DNA of 64,000 bases from Dichetophora obliterata. Its lineage: Eukaryota > Arthropoda > Insecta > Diptera > Sciomyzidae. The stretch lies in contig OY986436.1 of the NCBI GenBank assembly GCA_963920525.1, forward strand, positions 88,976,470 through 89,040,469, written 5' to 3'. The notes beneath the pieces are model-generated. The model saw only the letters and a list, made by a program, of their open reading frames with translations, did no database searches and was not told where the DNA came from. The translations under genes and the position numbers were made by a program. Below are positions 33,744-43,554 of this stretch, piece after piece (positions within the stretch are counted from its first letter, which is position 1; the number at the start of each line of letters is the position of its first letter).

Positions 33744-34102
33744 TTAGGGCGGGTCAAATTTTTTTGGTGGTCTGGCTCAGCGAAATTCGTAAAATACATG
33801 TAATTTCAAGACTTTTTCTCCACTACAGCATATACAAATTCTGAAAAAAAGCTGTGCGGACTTTCGTAAATAGATTTTTTTCTCAATTATAAAATATGAA
33901 TGTATGAAATTTGAAAGAAGTGTATAAAATGTGTATAAAAAAGATTATTTGTGCTGTCATTTCTAAGGTAAATTTGGGCGCTGAATCTGAATCTGGCATT
34001 AAAAATACATTAAATCCAATTATCAATAGAAAAAATCGTGATTTTTTATCAAAATATCGTGATTTTTGGTCAAAAAATAAAAAAAATGTTGGAAAATTTG
34101 GC
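33744..34102. repeat. Left TIR of the 33744-37162 transposon
   Basis: Inverted copy of 36777-37162. It lacks one of the subrepeats present on the right and has CGTGAT where the right arm has CGCGAT. Open frames across this arm mirror those across the other arm and are not genes. Confidence 0.85.
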
Positions 34103-34260
34103 GCTGAATTCAAATCTCCCATTTAAATTACTCCAATTCTCGTTTACTATTTAGTACTATTTAGTACCAATTCTAGCACTCCAAGTCTCGTTTGCTCTCA
34201 GTTTTGGGCCTTTTTTCTCTCGATTCCATCGATGTCGCAATAAAACCACTTTTGTGTTTT

Positions 34261-36442
34261 TCAGTAACGTGTTTGGATGCTCATCTCTTGGACATTTCGT
34301 TCGGTGCTTTGAATGTGGCATGGTATTTCGACGTTAATCATAACCTCATCAGAATCATAATAATCTTCAGTCAAATGTTGCAATGGAATGTCTCTTGTGT
34401 ATGGCGGCTTGTGTAGAATATCATCATCATTCAAATCTATCATGTTGGAAAAGTGGGTGCAGTCAAAATTGATTTTCGGTTTTTTGTATTCTCTCAATGT
34501 TGTCCGATCGAGATCACTTCGGATATGTTTTATTTTGTCGATTGCCATTTGACGTATAGGTTTCACATTGTGACAAACCATTGCTAGCAAAACATTTTCA
34601 GAGCTAGCAAAGTAGCAATTGGCTGACATTACACTATGAACAACGGAAAGTAAATTCGGTGGCAGATAATTCGTCCATTGTATAAATTTGAAGAACAAAA
34701 CACTTCCGTATGCCATTGAATTGTAATATTTAACGTTGAAGTACATTGGAATGTACACTTTCATCACGTATGTGGCCAAAATTCGCAAGTTTTTTGACGG
34801 TTTGTCCGTAGTTATGTACGTACGTAAAATTCGAGCAGCTTTTGTTAACCACCTAGCATGATGTATTGGTCCCAACTTGATGTTTGCTAGATCAATTGAT
34901 ACTGAGCGAGTTGAAATCGCGTTTGCTAATTTGAGAAGATTTCTTGCATCTGTTGAGAAAGAACGTTCATCAAAATCTGGTGATGATGGTGGCATATTTT
35001 GGAGTGAAATTATCTCAAAATTATTGACAACCTGAAAAGCAGAATTTTTTTTTAATTCGTTAAATTATATAATTTATTTACTCAAAATAATCGTATTTTA
35101 CTTGTATCGTATCGCAAATGCCTAAAACCGCTGCTAATCGTCCTGTTGACGTAGTTGGCCCTTTCGTGAAACTTTTTTCTAGTGTATTGTATAAATGACG
35201 AAACGGTAACTCATTGAAATGCAGCAAACATACACTCCAATGTAATGGCCTTTGTAAATGTTGTTCGAAAAGTCTTATTATACCACTTCTAATTCCAGTG
35301 TTAACAGGTTCACCGTCAGAACAGATAGCTACCAAATTATCTAATGACAAGCCGTTTTTATCAAAAAATTCAATAAGTTTATGCGTTTTTGCTTCTGCGG
35401 TTTCTTCTTCCACAATAATATGGCCCAAAAATCTGGAATCTGGCTCTCTTACAACAACTATATGCGGTTCTTTAATTTTGCGTGTATGAATTTTAGTGTT
35501 GATAAATTCGGTAACTAATGTTTCGTCTGTTCTGCCATCGAAAGCAAATGCCAATAACGTGGAAGTGTCTAATCGTTTTTTCAAGACCTCATTCCTACAA
35601 CGATTGCGTTCTCTTTGAACTTTATTTTTATCGATAATTAACGTTTGATCATTTTTATCTTTTACGCTTAAATCTTTCAAAAGTGCAGATGCGAGTGCAG
35701 CCGCAGCTCTATTTGATATACCGTATCTATCGCATTCCATAGCAAAGTTTGATAAGGTTACGTTTTGCATATACGGCCCTCGAACAGCACCTGGAGCTGC
35801 CACTCCTTCTTCAAATTCAAAATCCATACTACTTGCACCCATTGATAATTCAGGTTGCCAAACCACCTCTGATCTAGTCACTTCTGTAGTTGTTACTGTT
35901 GTTAAACTTGGTTGTGGTAGCGTTTGAAGAAATTCAGTAATAGTGACATTTCTATCTGTCATCTGGTCCACAAAAAATGTTTTCATGAATAGTGGTAGTG
36001 GTGTATTTTGACATCTGCAATCCGTTGTTAATAAATTGCAATTACATGTTGAAACCCAAAACAAATTTCCTTGCAAACCACGAAAATCAACAAGAACATC
36101 GGGTGATTTGGATTTGTTTTTTGATGCTTCTCTATATTGAGCCATGAATCGGTCTAATTTGTTGCAAATGGATTTTCTCTGAATAATTGGCGTTGGAAGA
36201 TTATTCCAAATTTCAACAATTTTATCCGCCACATGACGAGTAATTGATTGGAATGAAATGTGTGGGTTGTCTTCGAAATAGTGCTCTTGCATGAAAAAAT
36301 AATGTAACAAAATATCGCCATACGTCGGTAGACGTTCAACGTTCAATTCTTTCGCTTCACCAAATAAAGTTTTATCATGCTGCAATATTGAAGTTATTTT
36401 ACGGTCCAGCTCGGGTTGTGATGATGACGGTGAGGTTTCCAT
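34261..36442 (-). CDS. Intact two-exon transposase-like protein, 703 residues, family unnamed
   Basis: Start ATG at 36442-36440. Exon 1 is 36442-35102 (447 codons). A 70 bp intron (35101-35032) begins GTAAAA and ends TTTTCAG. Exon 2 is 35031-34261 (256 codons plus stop), joined in phase 0 (CDTIQ-VVNNFE). Using the intron avoids a stop 12 codons on. The protein has a Cys cluster at 133-144 (CNC...CRC), an RNase H-like core with LLAFAFDGRTDE (D302, D306) and VAICSDGEPVNTG (D376), and a downstream LHWSVCLLHF segment. In exon 2, GPIHHARWLTKAARILR recalls the position of the conserved Trp region of hAT-like transposases. I know this as a repetitive protein type in insects but cannot name its superfamily. 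Its placement between long TIRs supports a transposase role. Confidence 0.75.
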
Positions 36443-36776
36443 GATATAGCTTGTATTCTGAAATGTAATATTAAAAATAAAATATTAAAAATAAAATATA
36501 AGGAATTTAAATTTCAAAGATTTTAAAATTCATAAAAAAAATAATTTTGAATACAAAGGATAAATTTAAATGTGTTTACCAAGAAAATTAAAGATAAAAT
36601 AATTTGGATTTTAGAATTTAAAGGAAAAAGTTTATGATAAGTAATTAAAACAAAAGAATTTACACAAGCGTGTTAAATATAATTTTACTAAATGAATTTC
36701 CTGCCATAAATCAAAATAAAACGTGTTTAATATTTAATCAAGCCTTGAAAATGAGCTAACATTTGAAATAAAGACA

Positions 36777-37162
36777 ATTTTCCAACATTTTTTTTATTTT
36801 TTGACCAAAAATCGCGATATTTTGATAAAAAATCGCGATATTTTGATAAAAAATCGCGATTTTTTCTATTGATAGTTGGATTTAATGTATTTTTAATGCC
36901 AGATTCAGATGCAGCGCCCAAATTTACCTTAGAAATGACAGCACAAATAATCTTTTTTATACACATTTTATACACTTCTTTCAAATTTCATACATTCATA
37001 TTTTATAATTGAGAAAAAAATCTATTTACGAAAGTCCGCACAGCTTTTTTTCAGAATTTGTATATGCTGTAGTGGAGAAAAGTCTTGAAATTACATGTAT
37101 TTTACGAATTTCGCTGAGCCAGACCTCCAAAAAATTCGTCCATACAAATTGACCCGCCCTAA
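36777..37162. repeat. Right TIR of the 33744-37162 transposon
   Basis: Inverted partner of 33744-34102, with three tandem copies of a 20-22 bp unit around ATCGCGATATTTTGATAAAA at its inner end. Confidence 0.85.
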
Positions 37163-37204
37163 TATATATATAAATTTTATAGAAGAATATGTCTTTCTTT
37201 CTTA

Positions 37205-38175
37205 TATATGACTTGGTTAAGCGTGAATAGCATGAAGTACATCAGCGATCTGAGGATGGAGCCATCGATTTTCTGCCGTTTATCTTAAAGAACTGTTTTC
37301 AGATGCTTTATCGACTCGAACTGGCGCCCGTTTCTATAAACTTGGGCCGAAAGAATGCCCCACAGGCTTTCGATTGGATTCAAATCACGGCTAACAGCAG
37401 GTCACAACAGTACGGGTATATTTCAGATTTATTGAAAGTCATTTGTGGCTCGTGAAGAATTTGTTGGTGCGTTGTCCTGCTTGAAAGTCTATTTAGCCTG
37501 GTATTTATAGCATGTGAACTCCATAAACACATCACCTTATAACTCAATATACATTTGTGCATTCGATTTGCACGAAAGAAAATACAGGGGAGACTTTCAA
37601 AGCATCTGACACGGCTGAAATCATCAATGATCTCCGCCCATGGTTACGCGCATACCTAATTTGTCGTGGCTATCGCAAATATCGGTATTTCTGGAAACAG
37701 TCGGGCCCTTCAAGGTTGAACCTTTTCTCATCACTCAATATGACATTTCCAAATTCTTTCTCAAAAAATTTGTATTTTTCGGCATATGCTAGACTGGCCG
37801 AAATGTGTCATGGTAGAAGTCTGGGTTAAGAGAAGGGTGATTCATAACTGACGTTCGAATTTTCATTCAAAATTTGCTGGATTCTGCTTCTGGTAACCAT
37901 TAGATCCAATTGCGCAGCAATTTCACCACAACTCATCTATTTCTCCACAGCAAGACGTCGAATTCATCTTTTGTGCAGTTGCTCAATCACGGATTTTCTT
38001 TCACTGCGCTTGATTAGCATAGTTGCCAGAGTCTTTTAAACAATTTATTATGGTGTTTCGGTGACGATTTATCCTAGCAGCTATAGCACCTACTTTTATA
38101 CCGGCTGCATTTAAGCCTTTTATATATCAACGATCTTCTTCAGATAAAGTGGCATTTTTATTAGAAAAATGAAAT
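37205..38175 (-). pseudogene. Tc1-like transposase pseudogene
   Basis: Translated on the minus strand in shifting frames: an N-terminal helix-turn-helix region with SERKSVIEQLHK and MSCGEIAAQLDL (about 38010-37920), then VILSDEKRFNLEGPD (about 37760-37720), and at the end FESNRKPVGHSFGP and APVRVDKASENS (37390-37290), the region after the DD34E Glu in Bari/Paris-like elements. Multiple stops and frameshifts. It differs from the Tc1 relic at 7170-7870. No TIRs identified, although the left end lies close to the transposon ending at 37162. Confidence 0.75.
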
Positions 38176-38849
38176 AACTCTAAAATGTGCTCATATTTTG
38201 TTCCAAAAATGTTTATGGTTATTCTTACTAAGGTTATAAACAAAATTTTGTAATTTTTACGTTTTAGCAGTTAAAACAAAAAAAAAGCAATTGTGCACAT
38301 ATAAATATTTTCTATTGCACACGCGAGATTACACAGTATTTTCGATTAACGGTACTACGAATACGAAGAAAAGAAGAATTCTCTGTTCGACCAATAAACT
38401 ACATTCATTAACAAAAATTTTGGCAAACTCAAAAAAATTGTACTGTTACCAGTAAAAAAAAAAGTTGTACTAGGAAGAAAAAATAAAAAATATTTGCGCA
38501 CATATAAATATTTTACTGAGGTATACTATATATCGTTCTGTCTTTCTGAAGCCGCTGGGAACCTGGCTGGTGGTTACTCGGCAAACTAGGTCAACTTCAC
38601 CAAACCAATTTTCATAAAACAAAGAAAGCCAGTTGCGAACGCAGGCATCAAGATAAAATTATCCTTATACAAATCGATCTAACATAGTGTTTCAAGAGGT
38701 AAAAACCAAGACGCCACGGTACCGTCGACAAATGTAGTCACATTCATCATGAAGATATAAGGCAATTGAAGATCCCAGGTTTAGGTCCATTCAGATTATT
38801 TAGATGTTCATACACCAAAATTAAATGCAAACTGTGTTTACAAATATCA
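38176..38849. other. AT-rich sequence, no gene recognised
   Basis: ATTTGTGCGCACATATAAATATTTT-like phrases occur twice (about 38295-38315 and 38495-38515), a short direct repeat about 200 bp apart. No coding region. Confidence 0.4.
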
Positions 38850-38890
38850 CGTGATGCATCAGATATATGTTTGAGAGAACTTAATCATAA

Positions 38891-40260
38891 TCAACGACAG
38901 TACTGCAGGTAATCTATAATTTTATGTTTGATTGAGTCCATGGATTCACTTAAAGATATGACATCAGATACAAAACTAAAATCACCGCAAGCGCTTCTTA
39001 GAGGTTCATTTTGCAAATAATTAGTTCTACAAAAGTTCATGTGGAGTAACTCAAAAGATCTTCCAGGACGAAGAGGAATATTAAAATATATTTTACTCAA
39101 TAAATATGCACTGTTGACATAGCCATGTAAGAGTTTTATAATCCAACAAGCATTTATCATAATTCTCCGATTTTTTAAAGAAGGAAGATTTAAGAGTTGT
39201 AACCGATATTCATAAGGTGGTAAGTGAAAATCAGTATTACAATAAAGATAGCTTAAGCAAAACAAAAGAAATTGTGAAACAACTGAAGCGTATTCTAAGA
39301 TAGGCCGCACTAGGGAAGTGAATAAGGTTTTCGTTATGAATGGATCATTAAACTCTTTTGCCCAACGTTTAATAAATCCTAAAGTACTATTTGCTCTACT
39401 TATTATTTTTTTTACATGAATATCAAAGCGTAGTTTAGGATCCATTGTAACTCCAAGATCATTGAAAATATCTAAGGACTCCAATGGATAATCACAAATT
39501 TTGAAAGTACATTTAATTGGTGGTTTGCGCGAGAAAGACATATGCGTGTATGTCTTCATGTTGAGGCTCATGCGGTTCGTTTACCACCAGTTATGAAGAT
39601 GATCAATGTCGGCTTGCAAAAATACAGCGTCATTATCATATTTAAAAGAAAGGAAGAGTTTGACGTCGTCAGCAAACATTAAGATGCTAGAATGCATTAT
39701 GACAGATGGCAAATCGTTTATAAAAAGTAGAAACAGAAGGGGCCCAAGATGACTTCCTTGAGGTACTCCTGAAGTAACAGGAAACTCATGTGATTTCTTG
39801 AGCTTAAAAAGAACAGATTGTGTTCTATTGCTTAAGTAAGATTCAATCCACTTTGCCAACGGTATAGGAAATCCAACAAGATGTAATTTTAAGATCGAAA
39901 GTTTGTGATTTACAACGTCAAAAGCTTTGCTAAAATCCGTGTAGATAACATCAGTCTGCAAGCCTTTTCCAAAATTTTCTATAGTTTTTGATGTTAATTC
40001 GAGAAGGTTAGTAACAGTGGATTTTCCAGAAAGGAATCCATGTTGGAAAGGAGACATTAAAGATTTAACGCTATGCGATAGTCGTGATGTAACAATTGTC
40101 TCTAAAAGTTTAGGCAAAGCGCTAAATTTTGCGATGCCACGGTAGTTATCAATTAAAGACCTATTTCCGGATTTATGCAGCGGAATAATAAATGAATGCT
40201 TCCAGGCTGCAGGAAGATAGCAGGATTTTAATGATGAAGTAAATAGTAAAGAGATTGGAG
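38891..40260 (-). pseudogene. Reverse transcriptase region of the CR1-like LINE
   Basis: Before 40117 the frame shows PAAWKHSFIIPLHKSG and DNYRGIA, the first RT blocks. Then come YTDFSKAFDVVNH, TSGVPQGSHLGPLLFLLFIN and MFADDVKLFLS (40117-39581), the palm-domain motifs with the FADD active site. A TAA at 39581-39583 follows HNWW. The same frame resumes and continues to 38891 with DLGVTMDPKLRFD and VRPILEYASVV. After ASVV about 17 codons that are typical of the family (including WNPQYN, present in the 7938-8554 copy) are missing without a frameshift. It is close to full length but inactive. Confidence 0.85.
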
Positions 40261-40866
40261 TTACTAATTCTTCACAGCTGTATTTTGATATACATGAAAG
40301 TATGTTATCAGGACCACTTTTATATGATGTTTTAATATTTTTTAAACGTGATTAAACTGTGTTTGTATCAATTATTGGGAAACAAATATCCCCAGATTGA
40401 ATATTGAAGGGATAACTTGAAAAAGTCAGCGAAAAGATAGCAAATACTATTATCATTATCGGACTCAAAAGAATTTTACTTCATAAAAGAAGGACAGGAA
40501 TCAATCTGACATTTTGTGTTAACAAAGTTCCAGAAGGATTAAGCATCAGATTTGATGCTTAATTTCACTTTTGTTAAGTAGATATTATAGGATTGTTTGC
40601 ATAACTGTTGATAACTGTATTTAATTGAGGTATAGCATCCAAAATCGCATACGTTATGTGTTTTTTGATTTTTTTTATAGTATTTGTATACCATACCGTA
40701 CCCGATGTCAAAGAGACTTTCCTTTGCGGAACAGCTTTTAGAAAACAATCATTGAGCGTTCTATTAAACGCATATACCGCATCATCAAGACTCTGACAAG
40801 ATCAACTTTTTGTATTAATATTTAGCATAGAATTCCAGTTTATATTAGACAAGTTATTCTTCAAAA

Positions 40867-41793
40867 TCACGTAGTTTGTTTTTTAAAGTTAAACTCAATA
40901 GGCGGTTGAGAATCATAGTACTGCACAGATGGTTTTGGAAAATTTAAAATAATTTCTAATGTTGAATGATGATAATCTTCGGGTGTAACCAGAGGATCTG
41001 ATTTAGACAGAGAAGCGATATTGCTTTCATTAAAACACACCAGATCAAGCAAACGATTATTTTTGTTAAAGATGCAGCTAAGTTGGAACAGGCCTTGGAT
41101 TGAGAGCTCGTTTAAAAAATAACTATCGAATGAACTTTCAGGCCAAGGTAAAAATATTCCAGGAATTTCAGAACAGCAGTTCCAAGAAACGTTTGGCAGG
41201 TTAAAATCACCAGTTATTAAAATGTGATCATTAGATTGCAGTTTTGAGTAAACTTTACTAATAGAAGTCAAATGTTTGCTATAAACTTCTAAGGTAGAAA
41301 GGGGAGGAGTATATGAGCATGTAATAAAAAGGCTCAAGGAACCAAACTTAACATGAGCACAGCAGAAATCAATGTCCAAGGATTCTGGAATAAATAACTC
41401 TTCAGAGAAATGTGTCGCTTTGACTGCAATCAACACACCCCCGCCTTTAGAGCAAATACCAGGAATGGGGTTTCTATCTTTGCGGTATATGTTAAATTTG
41501 TTGCACAGAATTTCAGTATTTAGAGTGTTAGGGGTCAGCCAAGTCCCACTAAAAGCAATTATATTAAAGTGAAGGTTGTGACTCAAAATTAATAAATTAT
41601 TTAGTTTTGTGTTAATGCCACGAACGTTTTGGTAAAGGATAAGGAACTGAAAGCAAGAATTTAGTTTTTTGATTCTTGTTAAGAACCGGTAAAGTAGCCA
41701 AGGAAGTTGTAGGCCGAGGGCTAGAAATAAATTCATGCACCATCGTATTGTCAGGCCAAAACTTTTGATGTAACACCTTGTTAAAAAGATCAC
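40867..41793 (-). pseudogene. Endonuclease domain of the CR1-like LINE
   Basis: Apurinic/apyrimidinic-type endonuclease that nicks target DNA for target-primed reverse transcription. Visible motifs are YQNVRGINTKLNN, IIAFSGTWLTPN (usually ETWL), ILITGDFNLPNVSW and the C-terminal TPEDYHHSTLEI, where the usual SDHH-type motif has Tyr for the Asp. The frame ends at 40867; the sequence between it and the RT motifs (40866-40260) is broken by stops. The N-terminal part of the frame (before residue about 50) is probably not the natural start. Confidence 0.8.
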
Positions 41794-41848
41794 CAGGCAA
41801 AGATATTTTAAAAGAGGACGTAATACGCTGGTATGGAAAATTAAATTT

Positions 41849-42480
41849 TTAAACAGAGATATTTTTATTTATAGAGTTTATATAGAATAACACGTCTTCC
41901 CCGGATGTATCAGCTGCAAAACGAGAAACAAATATAGATTTTGCAGGCTGAAAAATCACAAGTTCTTTATGAACAGGGACTTTGATATTGCTGTTCGATA
42001 TTTGTTTCGGTATCGCTCCTGTAGAAGCCGAAATAATTTGAGAAGGTGCAGGGACCACATTTGAGGCAATACAAGTTTCAGCGTAAGTTTTTTTTGTGCC
42101 AGAAAAGCGAGGAGAATCAGCATTTACCTCTATGATTGGTATTGCTTCAACAAAAGGAGAAATCTGATCAGCTAACGCAGCGACCTTAGTCGGTGCGATA
42201 TTATTAGTCATTTGATCAATATTGACAGTTCTAATTGTTTGATCTTCAAGCTGTATGTTGAACATTAGGGAAAACAGTTACAGTAGAAGGTAGTACAGGT
42301 ATATCAGTAGTTTAAGCTGAACTACGAAGATTTTTGTTTGCACGTTTAAGTTTTGGATAATTGTAAACTTCATCCATAACTTTAAACTTTTTAAACAAAT
42401 CTTCGTATTCACTCAGTCTATCTTGTGCTACCTTTCGATCCTTAGCCACCTCCAAAAAACCTTTCCGAGATTGTCTAATA
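41849..42480 (-). pseudogene. C-terminal part of ORF1 of the CR1-like LINE
   Basis: 42480-42312 encodes RQSRKGFLEVAKDRKVAQDR and a basic tail, matching the fragment at 2289-2460. After a stop the frame resumes at 42265-41849 with NIQLEDQTIRTVNID and ends FVSRFAADTSGEDVLFYI, the end domain of this ORF1 type, probably involved in RNA binding. The coiled-coil-like segment DRLSEYEDLFKKFK may mediate multimerisation. Interrupted, so not functional. Confidence 0.75.
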
Positions 42481-42629
42481 GATTGCCAAAAAACTAAATA
42501 GATCACTATAAAGAAGATTTTATATGATCCAAAATGTTCGTAATTACTTAAGACACACAACTGCTTTCTTAGAGATAAATGGGGGACGTTCAAACTATAT
42601 AGAGAATTTTAACACAAAACTAAGTTTTA

Positions 42630-43135
42630 TTAATAGTCTGGTATGAAAAAATAGATTTTTAGCCATAACTTTTGATTGGAAAGAGATATTAAGGTAATTT
42701 TTTCACATAAATTATTTTTGAGACTTGACTTTTTTGTAAAAACTATAAAAAAAACATTTTGGAAAAAATAAATTTCGCGAAAAAATACCCTTGTTGTTTT
42801 GATTAAAAAACATTAAAATAATTTTTGCGCTTAACTGGAAGAATTTTTGCAAATAAATGCTATGTCATATGAAAGGTAGTCAGATTTGCTATTCTTAATT
42901 GATTTCATTTTTACAACAACAACAATTTTTGAGTCATTTTAATAATAATTTTGACCTTTTTTGGCATACTCATAAAACATATATACACTGACTTAATGGT
43001 ACAGTTCAACCTGTTTTTGTGAAGTGATTTTATTGAACTTTTGAACAAAAAAATTTGAATGAATTATATTAATGGACAGCGGAGATATTTGCATCGAAAG
43101 ACCAAACTTTGATTTTCATGTCGTTTTTTTCTCTT
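42630..43135 (-). repeat. Solo diverged copy of the 853 bp array unit, inverted
   Basis: Read on the minus strand it matches the second half of the array units at 45-59 kb with roughly 80 percent identity: GAGAAAAAAACGACATGAAA, GATGCAAATATCTCCGCTGT, TCAAAAGTTCAATAAAATCA, CAACAACAACAATTT on the opposite strand, TTCGCGAAATTTATTTTTTC, GGCTAAAAATCTATTTTTTC. It lies immediately left of the Harbinger element, outside the Helitron. It ends before a Helitron 5' terminus can be seen. It is therefore an older, independent copy. Confidence 0.85.
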
Positions 43136-43554
43136 AGTGGCATGTTATGGTGGCGGTCATGGGCTCATCATGGTCATGCATTGTTGTTGTTTCAATGTAA
43201 ATTAAAAATTTGAGAGCGAGAGTAAGAGAGTAAATTTTCACCACCACGGTCACCAAATGATTCGACAAAAATATGAAATCATGGGATCAAAACAGTGTTG
43301 CGTTGTGGAATTATTCACAACATTTGTGTTTAGGCACGAAAATAGTACACTTTTAGTACGAAATGTATGAAAGCAGTAATGAAACCTGCTTAATAGCAAC
43401 CCTCAACGACTGCAACACTTGACAAGTTGACATTTTAATAAGAATTTAATTAAAAGTTGTTGATGCTAATTACAATAAAACTGAAAGCGTAAGTTATTAA
43501 CATATGTATTATTAATGAAAAATATTAAAAAAGTATATTATTTACAAGTTTAGC
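43136..43554 (+). promoter_or_regulatory. Upstream region of the Harbinger accessory gene
   Basis: Non-coding. The left part (43140-43330) has GC-richer GGTGGCGGTCATGG, which contrasts with the AT-rich repeat to its left and may include the Harbinger left terminus. The part nearest the gene is AT-rich. No TATA box can be named with confidence; the start codon context is TTTAGCATGT. Confidence 0.3.

Larger units (their letters stand above)
33744..37162 (-). mobile_element. DNA transposon with ~370 bp TIRs, superfamily not assigned
   Basis: TTAGGGCGGGTCAA at 33744 is mirrored by TTGACCCGCCCTAA ending at 37162. Inverted identity continues to about 34102 on the left and 36777 on the right. The element lies inside a run of TA dinucleotides, so the target duplication cannot be read. 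The arms contain a 20-22 bp subrepeat AAAATCGCGATATTTTGAT (three copies right, two left). It encloses one two-exon gene on the minus strand. The arms remain very similar and the gene is open, so the element is young. Confidence 0.85.
38850..42480 (-). mobile_element. CR1-like non-LTR retrotransposon, 5'-truncated, nearly full coding length
   Basis: From right to left on the minus strand: the end of ORF1, an apurinic endonuclease domain and a reverse transcriptase, in the order of the jockey/CR1 superfamily and without RNase H. Homology with the ORF1 fragment at 2082-2501 starts at about 42470. The PHD-like finger is therefore missing and the copy is 5'-truncated. The 3' UTR probably ends near 38850. 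Two other fragments of the family lie in the window (2082-2501 and 7938-8554). Confidence 0.85.

Noticed and set aside
33883..36984. Open frames in the TIR arms of the second long-TIR transposon (33883-34126 and 36727-36984)
   Set aside because: The same peptide appears in both arms because the arms are inverted copies; one carries the tandem 20-22 bp unit.
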